Assembly (NCBI GenBank): GCA_029582165.1 | Contig: CM055868.1 | Coordinates: forward strand, 8,197,501-8,261,500 | DNA: 64,000 nt | DNA from: Portulaca oleracea | Taxonomy: Eukaryota > Streptophyta > Magnoliopsida > Caryophyllales > Portulacaceae | Reading direction: 5' to 3' | Shown here: in pieces, positions 36,165-49,212 of the stretch | Numbering within the stretch: position 1 is the stretch's first letter | Layout: every line of letters begins with the position of its first letter | Made by a program: the position numbers and the translations under genes | Notes under the pieces: model-generated | The model's database searches: none | Told to the model about the DNA's origin: nothing | Seen by the model: the letters and a program-made list of their open reading frames with translations, nothing else

Positions 36165-36379
36165 CTACATCCGTCTCTAAATAATTGTTCATTTGACTAA
36201 ACTTTGACTGTTAATTACTAACAAATTGCAACAAGTTGCAATATGAAATTATCATCATCCGAAAGATATAGTATTGAAAATTACAATAATATTAATTTTA
36301 TATTGTAACTCATTGTAATTTGTGAGTAATCAACAGTCAAAGTTTATTCAAATGGACAATTATTTAAGGACGGAAGTAG
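36165..36379. mobile_element. Stowaway-like MITE
   Basis: 215 bp, ends CTACATCCGTCTCTAAATAA and (other strand) CTACTTCCGTCCTTAAATAA, TA on both sides. Same family as 47558-47772. Confidence 0.8.
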
Positions 36380-36898
36380 TAGATCATTAGTTTAAGTAAT
36401 GAAAATCATTACTGTTTTCTTGGAGTCAATTCTTAATTATACCACAATTCCTTGACATATGCAAATCAATATCCTAAAAGGAATATCGGATAGCTTAAGG
36501 AATTTATAAATAAGATAAAAGAATGGTAATTAAAGGAGGAGAGGGGGGAGATAAGAAGATGTATAATGAAGAATCAGTCCTTTTTTAACATGTTCAAGTT
36601 ATTCTCTTACCTTTAATAATTTGTCTCCTTCATCTTGTTACTTAGATTTTGGGAATTGCTTCAATTGATGACATGACACTTGGAAAATGAAAAATCTAGG
36701 GTTGATGATAGAGCATGCTAGTTGTAAGTTTTCAAGTCATTTCCTAGCTTCTTTAGGCGACTTTGATATCTCTTTACCCACTTCACTTTGCGAGGTGTCA
36801 AGGCTTCAATATGTTGTACTTTAAACTTTTCTGGCTCGTTGTCCATGTCCTAATGGCTAGGTATGGCTATCAATAATTTGAGTTCATTTTGAGTTAAA

Positions 36899-37394
36899 GG
36901 CCCTGTTGTTTTGTGGAGGTGGGGTGACGGTGCGGTGTCGTGAAATAATTGAAAAGTATGGTGAAGTGTGGTAAAATATAATGAGAATTGTGGTAGGTGT
37001 GGGTAGGTAAGGAGAGAAAATGTGAAAAGTAAGAAGAAAAGTTGTGCGTTTATTGAAAATGTCTCATGATGATAATGAGACTATGACGAAGGCTTTCTGA
37101 GAGGATTTGCTGAACCATAGGAAGAACCTTGTTAAATAGCTGTTTTTTTTATCTTTTGTCTTCTCGTTATATCGAGTTGTGTTGTTTCTTGTTTTTCTGC
37201 TGGTTTCTTGCAGGTATGCTGTTGTAGCAGATCTTGTTGCATCATTGATGCCTTCTTAGCCTTTTGGCTTACAAATTATCGAAAAAAAAGTAAGAAGATA
37301 TATGAGTAATTATGGTGGTAAAGTGTGATGAAGTGTGAAACAATATTGAGTTTACAGTGAATTGTAATACCGCACCAGATAAAAGAACAGGGCC
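36899..37394. mobile_element. Tourist-like MITE split by a non-LTR insertion
   Basis: Ends GGCCCTGTTGTTTTGTG and (other strand) GGCCCTGTTCTTTTATC, TAA near both sides. Related to 48303-48559. It contains the insertion at 37038-37285. Confidence 0.65.
37038..37285 (+). mobile_element. short non-LTR insertion (SINE or LINE 3' end)
   Basis: About 248 bp ending in poly-A, flanked by a 13-bp duplication AAAAGTAAGAAGA (37025-37037 and 37286-37298). No clear A/B boxes or protein similarity. Confidence 0.65.
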
Positions 37395-37659
37395 TAAGAC
37401 GGATCGAATATCGAATGAAACGTTAATGTTTGATATTCATTATAGTCATATTTTCCATGCTTATTTCAGGTTGGATAAATTTAGAGGAGTCTAAACCTAA
37501 GTTCAAACAATAGAAATGAGAAAATATTGTATTCGAAGCTAAAAAAAAATCGATCAAGGTCAAAATTTGAAAGAAGAATCGATTATCATACCTGATTTTC
37601 TTGAGTTGTATTGAACAAAATTTTCGAGTTGGATAACTTTTTAATAGCCCACAACTAGA

Positions 37660-38090
37660 GTTGAAATTATTTCTAGCTATTATGGCTACGCGCAATGGAA
37701 TTAGGGATGCAGTTGTTCGTAGATATCGGCGAATTATTTTGGAGGGTGATCATCTTGTTCTCATTAATGTTGTTAAAGGAGTGTTCCCAATTCTCTTGGA
37801 GATTGTCAAATTAGTACAAGATATTCAAGCGTTTGTGGCAATGTCTGTGAAAGTGGATGGATGTACACCATATTTTTCGTGAAGGGAATCGTGCTGCAGA
37901 TTGGTAAGTTAAATTTGATCTTTTTTAGAATCTTCTTATTGTTATAATTTTAGTTTTCATAAAGATCTTTCCTTTATTGTAAGAGATGATGCACTTGGGA
38001 GATCCCTTGAGAGAAGGACTTCCTAGTATTTGTTTGTTTACTCTTATTAAAATAAAAACAAAGATTTTTTTTTTTAAAAAAAAAAAGATA
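37660..38090 (+). pseudogene. 5'-truncated LINE, RNase H end
   Basis: Plus-strand frame reads RNGIRDAVVRRYRRIILEGD, then after a shift DVHHIFREGNRAADW, the RNase H motif with conserved H..R.GN..AD. A 3' AT-rich tail and A/T homopolymers follow (38060-38090). The 5' border is unclear. Confidence 0.65.
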
Positions 38091-38094
38091 TAGC

Positions 38095-39250
38095 AACATC
38101 ATACAAAGGTCCTAGACTTGACAGTTTGTTTTATAAATATTTTAGAACAAGACTTGAACCTTGGTTGAAACTTGAAAGTATAAAAATTGACAATGATTAC
38201 CATTCAACTACTACTTCTTTAGTAATATAAAATGTTAACTTTAAAAATAACAAACTCATACATATAGCCATACAGATAACAAATATTAATACACAACTAA
38301 AATAATATTCATACTTTCTTATAAAAAATATTCATTGGTTAGTCATTCTTCCAAGTTCCAACAAATTAACTATTTTAATATATCAATCTCTATATACAAA
38401 ATATATTAAACAAAGTTTAACGGATATTAAAGTTTAACACTCCCATATATTTTCTTCAACAATTGTAACAAGAAAACAATATTGTAATTAACAATACGAT
38501 AATAAAATTGTAAATTAATAATTATATAAGTGATATAGGCATTATATGAAGTTAAACTGAACATAAATTAATACAAAATATCAAAATTTGTCTCTATGTG
38601 TAAGATTAAAGATTAAAGGTTTAATTTGAGGTCATTATGATCATTTACAACAAGCAAATATTTTTCTAATTAGAAAAAATGGTCCGTAAATACATATATA
38701 ATCACCATGAAATACATAAATTGTAAATCCATAAAAAATTAGATCTTAAATTTTTGATTTATTATGCTAAGTTAATTATACAAAATTAATAACATACAAA
38801 TAATTATGCACTATGATAATATTTTTAATATATAAAAACACAGACTATAATTTTGAATAATTTTTAGTCATATCATCTTTTTTATTAATTCAGTTTTAAT
38901 CAAATAAGTTAAAAAACATGCCTTTATACTAACTATACTAATTAAACTAATGATAAAAATTAGAAGTGTTCAATTTGAAAAGTTAAAAAGACATAGGTTA
39001 GAGAAATTTCAGCAGACAAATTTAGAATAAGTTTTGCATAACATTCTCACAAACAAATTCATATTGATGGTGCATCTTATTGTAACTTTTTTCAAAGTTA
39101 TGAGAAGCCAAAAAAAAAGGATAAAGAAATAAATTTGAAAAAAGATATCAAGCTCAAGCACCCTATTGATTCGTCCAAATGATCAGACAAATGTGGCAGA
39201 CCCAAATCAGCCACCTTGGGGCGGAATTTCATCACAGCTTGATAAGAATT
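38095..39250. other. AT-rich intergenic sequence, nothing recognised
   Basis: No coding signal, no clear repeat borders. Confidence 0.6.
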
Positions 39251-39321
39251 TGCACCAGCCGGGAATTGAACCCGGGTCTGTACCGTGGCAGGGTACTATT
39301 CTACCACTAGACCACTGGTGC
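39251..39321 (-). tRNA. tRNA-Gly (anticodon GCC)
   Basis: 71 nt on the minus strand, beginning GCACCAGTGGTCTAGTGGTA. The acceptor stem GCACCAG/CTGGTGC pairs over 7 bp; the anticodon stem GTACC/GGTAC holds loop CTGCCAC with anticodon GCC; the T arm CCGGG/CCCGG holds loop TTCAATT. A box TGGTCTAGTGG and B box GGTTCAATTCC are intact. No intron. No T-run terminator is seen right after it, so whether it is expressed is uncertain. Confidence 0.95.
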
Positions 39322-39394
39322 TTCTATTACACGATTACATTTTATTTTAAGGATTCTATTCATAAGAAGGTCAGGTTTTCTTATCTTTTTGTTA

Positions 39395-39970
39395 AGTAAA
39401 TTACATTTACCCTACCCAACATTTGTGATAATAATTTTTGCACACCTGATATTTATGAAATAATCACAAATTTAAACCTCCTAAGATATTATATAATTGA
39501 TTTTTATTGGATTTTTCTGTGTAACATTAAAAAGATAAAAATGAATTTACCTTTTTACCCTTGATATTAATTCATATGACCTTTAATTAAATATGAATTG
39601 ACTTTTTTATCCTTAATATTAATTCATATATGTCATTAACAGGGGAGTGTTGAAAAAGAGGAGTGTGAGAGGAATCGACTGTTGGTGTTTTCTATTTGTA
39701 GTTTTGACACATCTTTTTCATACAATTAAAATAATGAAAGGGTGATTTAAGTCATTTCCTTCTCAATATTATGGGCAGCATGGTACATTCACATAGACAT
39801 ATAGGGACATTATTGTATTTTCTTATTTTCGATGAAAGTAACGTAACCAGATTTTGCCACTAAAAATCACTTTCACTTAATATCAACTAAGGTGAAAATT
39901 ATTTCACAAATGTCCGGTATGCAAAAATCATTATCACAAATGTCAGGTAGGGTTAATGCACTTTACTCTA
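39395..39970. mobile_element. Mutator-type MITE with 70-bp inverted ends
   Basis: 576 bp; left end AGTAAATTACATTTACCC, right end (other strand) AGTAAAGTGCATTAACCC, both continuing through ACATTTGTGATAAT. Perfect 9-bp duplication TTTTTGTTA at 39386-39394 and 39971-39979. Confidence 0.8.
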
Positions 39971-39979
39971 TTTTTGTTA

Positions 39980-41325
39980 GTTTGCTCTTGATATTACTAA
40001 TTTACAATATCTTATGGTATTTATTTATTTATTTATTTATTTATTTTGCCACACAGACATCTTATGGTATTTATTTTGATCCTTCGAAAAGTTTTTGTGT
40101 CTTGATCCAAACATTTGTTTGGTAACGTAAGAATGTACTATATATTTCAATTTTTTATGATTGTACCTAATTAGTTACAAAACTTCAATTTTTTGACCCT
40201 TCTAAAAGTTTTTGTGTGGTTTGGAAATTTAGAGTAGTTTGGTAAAATAATATTCACTAGCTTTCTATAAAAATATATGTATTAGTTAGTCTTTCTTCTA
40301 CCAAATAATTTATTATTATAATATATATCCCAATCTCAATATAAAAAATAGACTAAAGTAAATTAAAGTCTATGAGTTATTTAATTGTAAAACTCCCAAC
40401 GTAATATATTATTATTCTCTATTTTCTTTAATAATTGTAAGCAGAAAAAGTATTAACATTACGATAAAAAATGTAAATTAATATATGCTTAAATTTTAGA
40501 ATTAATAATTATTTCTAAATTTGTGATTATTAGTTATTTACTACTAAATAGTAATGTTTAATAATTTCTCTAACATTTTATATTTTAATTATTTAAATGG
40601 AAAACTTGTATTTATTAAATGAAAATAAGTTTCCGACAATAGTTTTATTATCTTAATTATTATTCCTATGTTTAAGAATAAATATTTTTTTTGCATGTTA
40701 TTGAGAAAGATTCAAAGGGAATTATAGAGTTGCTTGTATTTATATTAATTGACTAAAAAAAAGGTTACTATTGTTCTACATTATACGTAATTAAGACAAT
40801 TTTTTTAAAAAAGATAGATTTTGGCATCCTTCACTAATATATTATATCTAAATTAATTTCAAAGATAATTTGTACAAAAAAATACAAATTAAGATAATGA
40901 TATTACAATTGTTGAATAATTTTTTTTAATTCTAATTATTATTTGAATCGATAATTGTTATGCAATTACATCGAAAAACAAATCACCTATAAATACTAAA
41001 AAAATTTATATACATTGTACGTGATATACAACTCTTATTAATAATATTAAGTACTTTGTTGCAATGGCAAAGTTGCTTTTCTTAGGTATTTCTTCAATTC
41101 TTTTTGAAAAATCTCAACTACATTATCTGATTAGCTATCGTTTAATTAGTGATTTCAAGAACATATACATTCGGCTACATAGCCTACATTACTTGATGAA
41201 CTAGGTTGCCCTTTTTACAAGTAAGTATTTCCTCTTGTAAGATTTCAAGAATATATCTAACAATATTAGCAACAAAACTTAAATGAATTATATATCAATA
41301 ATAGAATATTGAAATCTAAATATTA
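39980..41325. other. AT-rich intergenic sequence
   Basis: Only a (TATT)n run at 40019-40046 stands out. No coding signal. Confidence 0.6.
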
Positions 41326-42108
41326 TGTTGGCTTTATGACACACGTAATTATTTTGATGATAACAAACCATAAAATAAATTTTATATATGAGGTTAGAAT
41401 TGAATTGATTTAATTATTATGTTACTCATATATAGTACTTATGTTGGTCCAATATATTAATTTGAGAATATTTGTTTGGACGTTGTTATATAAATCATAT
41501 CACACTACAATATCTAAGAGAGTAACTTTGGAAAAATTTATGATATGATAATCTTGGTTAATATTGAAAATAATAATAAGTATGGATACTGATTATTTGA
41601 TTGATTTAGTTGATCATGATTATATCATATCATTCAAGTATTTTTAAATGATGGTTAAGATCAATAATAATACACATGTGTAGTAAATGGTCATTGCCTT
41701 GATTCTCTACATGCTAAGATATATACATCTATATATACATATTGTAGTATCTTGGCTTATTTGACGAGGCGTATACAAGGCAACCAAGATATCATGCATG
41801 CCAAGAATCAAGAAGATCATATGTCCATCCTTATGAGGATTATGTTGTGATTGATCAAGATTTGTCCAAGCTAAGTTTGGTCATCGGCTCTTGTACTATA
41901 AATACGAGATTGGACATTAAAGACGATAAGAGAAGATACAAGAGAAGAACACAAGGCATAAGCATATATCACACTTGAGCGTTATTGTTCCTTACTATTG
42001 TTAAGTGTGAGATCAAAGAATTGTACTGAGCTATTATATTGAGTTGAGTTGTTGAGATTATTTGTTAGGGAGAGGATTTAGGAGTTGAGAGGTCGACTCC
42101 TCCCACAC

Positions 42109-43045
42109 TTGATTGAGAGGCGATATCAAGTGGTGAGATCTTGAGAGTAGAGAAGGCAACAACGTTTAGTGTAGCGTTTAGTGTTTTGACATAGTGAAAA
42201 CTCTATTTCATCAAAATTTAAGTGTTCGGTTAAGTAGCTTTTTAAACTAGCGAATAGCGTTTGAGACAAAATAATCTAAACTCATAGTAACGTCAAACTT
42301 GAGGGTTAGCATTTGGCACTCAGACTTCCAAAGCTACCCTCCAACTATATACATTGCACTACATTGTTTTGTTTTTTTTTATTGGCCATTTATATTTAGA
42401 CAATAAAACTATTATTAATTTCTTATAACTCATTTAGTTGATAGTACAGTAACATGGAACAATATTAATTTAGGACTACCAGTTTTTTTTTTGGTTCAAA
42501 GAGGGTTATGATGATGATGATGATGATGATAAAAATAATAACAATGTTTTTTTGGATGTTAATATACTACTTTGAAATATTGGACAATAATGCGTTTATA
42601 AAATTTTCATGTATGACAATACACTATACTTTAGGGTGTTGGGTTTTTAGTATGACTTTTTTGCTAAATTTTGGTGTATATTATCCAAAAAAATTGTAGT
42701 TTGTCTTTATGCGACAGTCACCCCTTAAAGTACAATACACAGATGTCCAAAACCCTAAATCGTAATAGTATTAGTATTAGAAAACAATAATAAAATGATA
42801 ATCATACCCTTTTTGGTAATTTTACATCTATGCATTAATCTATCCGCTATTTTCACCGAATACACATTTCACAAAAAGCTATGTATACAGCTATCGGCTA
42901 TCCTTTAAAATGTAACAGCTATTCGCTGATCAAACAGCTATGCGCTACTCAAACAGCTATCCGCTGCTAAATCCGCTATTTTTGCCGAACAGGGCCTTGA
43001 TTGAGAGGCGATATCAAGTGGTGAGATCTAGAGAGTAGAGAAGGC
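42109..43045. repeat. 49-bp direct duplication flanking an 839-bp MITE-like insert
   Basis: Copies at 42109-42157 and 42997-43045 differ at one base. The insert ends GCCGAACAGGGCC right at the second copy; GGCCCTGTTCGG is a Tourist-like terminus. CAGCTAT motifs repeat at about 42888, 42916, 42935 and 42954 near this end; a related left terminus with GTGTTCGG lies at about 42220. Confidence 0.7.
42508..42530. repeat. (ATG)n microsatellite
   Basis: About eight ATG/GAT units inside the MITE-like insert. Confidence 0.8.
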
Positions 43046-43320
43046 TCTAAGATCGGTTGTAGAAATCCATCCTAATAATAATTCGAGGTTAAATCCTAGA
43101 GTTGGAGAACTCTAGGCGGTGACGTACTCTGAAATTGAGTTCGGAGGACCATCGTAAACAACTACCGGGTTTTGTCTATCTTTTATTTTCCGCAATTTAT
43201 TTTTAGCATTTTATTTAACTAGCCTAATTAAACTTTCATATTATATCTATGGAGTACGGGACATATATATTTAAAATCAATGACAAATCATTTCAACTAT
43301 AACAAAAATAACAATGTTCA

Positions 43321-43589
43321 TGTAAAACCCCGAAAAATTCGAATGCGTTGACCGTTACGACATTAGTAATTTAAGTTAGACCCCGTTTATTTGAGATTTT
43401 ATCAGCGATTATTTCTGCTAACACTTGAGCTCGTAGGACTGTTGAAAGGCTAACAAGGGTATTTTAGTCATTTTTTACGTGCATGGGGGTAAGGTTAATT
43501 TGGTAATTTTATGTGATTATTATTGTATGATTTATGTGCTTTCCTTTAATCATTTGTAAATTATGTTTTTTTAATTTTATTGTTGTATG

Positions 43590-43622
<33 letters not shown>

Positions 43623-46600
43623 TATTAATATTATTTCTAAGTGGTAATTATTAGTATTGTTGTTGTTGTTATTATCATTATTATTGTAGGGTTATCCTTA
43701 TTATTAGTTATTAATAGCAATAATAATATTGTTTAACTCTCTTAACCCAAGATTATCCCCCTAACCCAAGTTAAACCCTAAACTAATCTAATTCCTACCA
43801 TAACTGCAAATCTAAAACCCATCTCTTTTTCTTCCTTCTCTTTCCCGTAACCCCCTCTTTTTTCACCTTCTTTTCCTTTCATTTCTTCTTTCTCTCTCCC
43901 GTGTTCATCAACAACCACAATACCAACCTCCATACTAACCGTCAACAACCACTGCAACATCATCCCGCCACCACCGGGCCACTAGCAGCACCACCGCAGA
44001 CACCCCGGAAATGATCCTAGCCACCATCAAAGCACTGCCCGGTCAGCCACCATTCCTTGAGTGTATGTTTTTTTTTAACTGTAAATATTGTTTTCTCTTT
44101 CACATGTTCATGAAACCTATGTCCTAAGTAAAGCTTGTTACTGCTATTGTGGGTTGATGTGTATAGGTTAGTTAGTCTTAAGTGTTGTAGGGTGGTTAGG
44201 ATATCAAAAAGTGTAGAAGATATTCTAGATTGGTTTAAGGAATTATAGTGTTTTTGAGCAAACATGCATGAGGGAATGAAATATAGTGGTACGTGAAGTT
44301 CAAGTAAAAAGGAGATTAGAACTAAAATTGAGTAAAATAAAAATGAGAAGAGATTTTTAGTCTTTTATTGTATTATCAAATGGTATTATTTTGGGTTGTG
44401 TTATTTGGTGTACTTGTGATTGTTTTGAAGAGTTTGTGGGAGTATTAGTGGAGGATTGGCCTTGATTGTTTCAAGAGGTGTAGGGAGCATCCTTTGACCA
44501 TAGTTAGGTGTGTATATGTCAAGTTGGAGCCTTAGATAAATTAATTATAGTTGAACTTGGTAGTAGAAAATAAGAATCAAGTCGAATTGGGATAGATTTG
44601 ATGCGTCGTACTTAAAGATACACCATTAATTGTGTAGTAAGTGTTTAACTGAAATTTTTGGACTAGAAGTACCCCTAGATGTTATCTTTCATAGGAATTT
44701 TACGGTTTACAGTTTCGAGGTGTGTAGCCCGAGTAAGGTATCATTTACTAGGAGCAAGTCAGAACTGGACCGATTGTATATTTTGCTAATTTTAGGGCTC
44801 TTCAAGGTTGAATTAGGTCTGGTGTTCAACATAAAAAGTTTAGTAGACATCCCAGCGATTACAAAAAGTTAGAGTTTAATTTCATAGGAGGTCGTTAAGT
44901 CAAGTTATGGACCAAACAATGGGGATGTAGCGAGCTGTCAAAGTGTTGTTGGGTTTAAGGTCTTATTTGAGTGTAATTATTGTAGTGTGTTCTGTTTGTG
45001 ACTTGTATGACATTAGGGACCCTAGCATGTTACTAGGGTTGGGTAAGCTAAGGGGAGTGTGGTGTATTAACTTCGTTAGATCGTTATTAATTTTTAGAAC
45101 CTATTCTTTATAGGTTCGGATTGGGGATGTTTCGAGTAGTGAGCTCAACTGTTTGTGTTTTCACTTGAAGTGACGATCAACAGGTAATGTCTATACCCTA
45201 AATTTCCCTTTGGATGCGCTTTACTTATTTTATTGTATTTAAGTTGTTTTGGAAACTGCATCCTGAAAGGGACTTTATGTAAAGTTGACTGTCTGTTTTG
45301 AATGTTGTGTTATAATTCTTTTGATTTTGGTTAAATGAGGACAGTCATTTTATGAGGTTGTTTGATGTCTTTGTGAATTGGGATTGGTTGATTGGAAACT
45401 TGAAACTTGGAACTTTTTGAGGATCAAACCGGACTAATAAATCAAGTGAGACTAAATGCGGGTGCGGGTAGCGTTCCCGGAGACCAGGGCGGATCCATGT
45501 AGGGACATTATCAAGAGATCAGGAAAATCTTAATAGATTGTGCTAAAAAAAGGTCTTCCCCGGGGTTAAGCGAGCACGTGTTGTAAATATTGGATGGTCA
45601 TCCAGTGTATTGAAATTGAAAGAAAAGTTGTGATGAGATTGGGAAAGTATTGATTTGATGGGAGTCTGTGACTCCGTGTTGAAGGGAGGTTTGTAAACCC
45701 CGCCCGCTTAGTAAAAAAAAGAAAATCGGAATTTATAAGTTGTGTTTGGGTTGGGTGTAGACTATTTGTAAAACGGTTTGAATTATTTCCTTTATCCTCC
45801 TAAATGATTTGAAATGAATTTTAACCTGTTTTGACAGTTAGGGGTAGACATTATTGAGTTCCATCTCATTTTTTTAAATGTTTTGTTTTCAGGTGAAGAG
45901 TTCTGTGATGGGACGGGTTTTAGAAGTGAGAACGTCGAAGTAGAAGTTCAGAATAAAGTTCTGTTAGTGTTTAGACTTGAGTAGTAATGTTATTTTATGT
46001 TGTTCTAGAATTTGAAAGTTCCTTTGTTTATTTTTGATAAAACGGGATGTTTTTATTGATAATTTATCAATCAATACATACGAGGAGACTTGGTTCGGAC
46101 ATGCCCCTAACCAAACCTGCTCCTCACCCTGTGGCTCCACCCTAACCATGTTATGCGCCAAGAGATTGCCATCCCGTTTTACATGCAACCAAGAACACTC
46201 TGAAAGACATCAACTAGACCACGAATATAATCTACCACTGTATCTAAATCACTAAACAGAGCTACTTGCTCCTTATTTAGACGGTTAATCAACACTAAAC
46301 AATCGGACTCAAAAACCACATTATCATAGTAAAAACGACGGGCAAGTTGTACAACATAAACTCCTGCTTTGGCCTCGACAATGCTCGATGACCAAGTTGC
46401 TCGACACTTCTTGTTTGCTGCCAGAAGCACTTCTCCATTGGAGTCCCTGCAAACTACTCCCAATCTAATCCAGCATGTCTCTAAGGATGCATCGAAATTG
46501 AATTTTACTTGGCCTTGGTTTGGCAGTTCCCACCTTGCTAAACTCTGACGATTAGCATTCCCCATGCGTCTCTTCTCGGCTGCTTTTATATCAATAAAAT

Positions 46601-47219
46601 CCTTCACAGCTTGTCTTGCTCTCTCCACCACCACTTGTGCCGGCATCTTTTTCTGTTCAAATACCCACATATTTCGTGCCACCCAAATATACCAGGCGAC
46701 CATCAAGCGAGTATTAAATTGTTGCTCGTCGCAATGCTCATGCCATGCCAATAGCAGCTTACCCTGTTGATTACTTTCGGCGTCTGTGAACACATCCCGC
46801 TCGCCTAGACAAGCCCACACTTCCTTCGCCTCCCTATAAGATGTAATCGCATGCCAGCCATCCTCCGCATACTCATCGCATCTGGGGCATACGTTGGACG
46901 GTATCGCATGTCTGTAGTGCAAACTGACTTTGGTGGGTAGGATTTGGCTACACCATTGCCACCAAAATATTTTTGCCTTTGGAATACTGTTAGCATCCCA
47001 TAGTTTAGGCCAGAAGGTCTCGAACTCCTCAAGTTCCTTTGTTTATTAAATTGAAGCAAAAATGATTAGTTGTTAGTTTTCCTTTCTTGCCTTATATTCT
47101 TTCGGGGATATGGCAGTAACGCCCAATTAAAAAAAAAAAAAAAGAGTCTTCCGCTGTTACTATTAGTCAACGTTTGACTTTGACCGTTAAATTTAGAATT
47201 GAATTTCCATGACGTTACA
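43321..47219 (+). mobile_element. solo LTR, Ty3/gypsy-like (TGTAA...TTACA), split by a LINE
   Basis: Starts TGTAAAACCCCGAAAAATTC and ends TTTCCATGACGTTACA, flanked by GTTCA at 43316-43320 and 47220-47224. Without the LINE insertion it is about 2.9 kb, like the long LTRs of Tekay/Del-type chromoviruses, whose LTRs often begin TGTAACACCCCG. A (TTA)n run lies at 43590-43622. Strand is inferred from the TGTAA...CCCCG start. Confidence 0.75.
46033..47030 (-). pseudogene. 5'-truncated LINE: zf-RVT and RNase H
   Basis: 998 bp with a 17-bp duplication AAGTTCCTTTGTTTATT (46016-46032 and 47031-47047). It encodes PSNVCPRCDEYAEDGWHAIT (zinc region), then RNase H: WELPNQGQVKFNFDASLETC, VVCRDSNGEVLLAANK, AKAGVYVVQLARRF, VVFESDCLVLINRLN, and, after a stop near 46179, HVKRDGNLLAHNMVRV. 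The catalytic D, E and D residues can be seen. One open frame of 247 codons (46922-46179) survives, so it is fairly young. Confidence 0.88.
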
Positions 47220-47557
47220 GTTCATTATTCTCCCGCTAACACAATATTTGAAAGAGTCCAAACATAACAAATTTCCCACAATTGATAAAAATCCACGTTG
47301 CCTTTATTCTCAATTAAATATTTTGTCTATCAACTCTAATTTTACTTGTCTAATATAATGGTAGATGATTTGACCAGATGTATAGTAAGCCATGCAAAAA
47401 AAAAATAAAAAAACCGCAATATGTTTTTGTTACCAATTAGACTTTTTTTTCATCGACGCTAAATCTACCTTTTCATGTCACATTTCAATATAATATGGAA
47501 ATATGAATAATACGTGTGTCGATACTAAAAAGAGTTATGTTCAATAATATTGAATTA

Positions 47558-47772
47558 CTCCCTCCGTCCCAAATTAATTGACATTTTGACTAAATTTTGA
47601 CCGTTAATTATTCAAAAATTATAATGAGTTACAATATGAAATTAACTCCGTTGTAATTTTTAGTAAAGTATCTTTCTAATGATGGTAATTTCATAACGTA
47701 ACTTATTGTGATTTGTGAGTAATTAACGATTAAAATTTTTTCAAAGTGTCAATTAATTTGGGATGGAGGGAG
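47558..47772. mobile_element. Stowaway-like MITE
   Basis: 215 bp, ends CTCCCTCCGTCCCAAATTAA and (other strand) CTCCCTCCATCCCAAATTAA, TA on both sides. Confidence 0.85.
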
Positions 47773-47774
47773 TA

Positions 47775-48299
47775 ACAATTAGTAGTTGGCATAAAAATAT
47801 GAAAGATTCAAGATTGCATGCAATAACTGTGGAATGTATTGGATGTATTTGAAAATGTTGTTAAAAGGGACGGTGTTGATTATGGGCTCCCCGAGACTAC
47901 TAAAGACAAGGTATGTTGTTGTTGGGTGATAATGTAGGTAGTAAAGTCTTCCATTTAGAACGGTCCAACAATTAAGGACAAATTTAGCTTTTTGAAATTT
48001 GGAGGGTGGCTACATGTCCACAACACTTGGACCTTAATTTTAATGTGTCATGCGTCCATAACACATAATAAGTTGGTTCAGGTCGACTCATTTATTAACC
48101 AGATTAATTTCGTGTTAATTTTATAAAAAAAGTTGAAAAATAATATTTTTCAAGAATTTTCCCCATATCGACTTTGCAGTAAAATGAGTTTGATATGTGT
48201 TGGGTACAAATTTCTCCTATCAAAACCAGGTCCATCGGTTGATGTCATATTATTATGTTTTGGATGACACTTGTTCTAATCAATACGATTTAATCCTAT
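47775..48299. other. intergenic, nothing recognised
   Basis: No coding signal. 48563-49212 and 49780-50333 are similar. Confidence 0.55.
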
Positions 48300-48302
48300 T
48301 TA

Positions 48303-48559
48303 AGGTCCCGTTCTTTTATGCGGTAAGTTGCGGTACCACATTCTTTAATTTTTCACCACACTTCACCACACCACACCATAAGTTGCGGGACCACATTCTT
48401 TAATTTTCCACCACACTTTTCTCCTCTACTTTTCATATTCTCTCTCTTAACTTACCCCACCTACCACAACAACTTTCACCACAACTCACCGCACTTTTTC
48501 AAATTCCACCTCATCGCACCATTACCACACCGCAACCAACCGTATAAAAGAACAGGGCC
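48303..48559. mobile_element. Tourist-like MITE
   Basis: 257 bp, ends AGGTCCCGTTCTTTTATGCG and (other strand) GGCCCTGTTCTTTTATACGG, TTA at 48300-48302 and 48560-48562. CACCACAC repeats inside. Confidence 0.8.
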
Positions 48560-49212
48560 TTATATAAGGTCAAAGTCAGTTTAATTTCAGGCTGGGTTTG
48601 TCAAATTTGAGTGAGATTATTATGTTGGATTAGTCTTTTTCCCCAATAGTATATTAGTATTGGAATTAGTTTGTTGTAATTAGTTTATTGTCTTGTGTTG
48701 GACTATAAGATGTCTAGCTAGGTGGTGAACATCCTCAAAGGGTGGCTACTGGTTTTGATTTGCGTAAATTTGTCAGTCTCAAATGGGACATGATATGCCG
48801 CATGCAGACAGAGAAATTTGTCCCCCAAACTAAAAGCCGACTTGTAATTCAATTAATACATATCTTTGTGAGATTTGGCTTATTTAGTTATTTAGCTGCC
48901 TTTTTTATTGGTTAGCTAATTTGATTCTTCATACAATCATACCTAGAAACCTGCGGCAACTCCCACAGACGGGCCAAAGTCTCTTTGAAGGAATAATTAT
49001 TAAAATCATGATCCTGATCTACGATCCTACGATTCTATAATCCAAAATCTACGATGCGATTTGACTATTCACATTTTGATCCATGATTATATATGGGTTA
49101 ATTCTGATCTTAACTAACCCATTATCCGAGTCAGGATCCCGATTTTAACAACCTTGTTTGTAGGTAGTCATAAGTCATATCACTCATAACTGTCAAGATA
49201 AAACCACTTACA

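Larger units (their letters stand above)
41326..43238 (+). mobile_element. solo LTR, Ty1/copia-like, with internal insertion
   Basis: TGTTGGCTTTATGACACACG ... AAACTTTCA, flanked by TATTA at 41321-41325 and 43239-43243. The start resembles copia LTRs (for example SIRE type). About 1.07 kb without the 839-bp insert at 42158-42996. Confidence 0.75.

Noticed and set aside
39166..39399. 77-codon open frame on the plus strand
   Set aside because: It is the antisense of the tRNA-Gly gene plus flanks, with no protein similarity.
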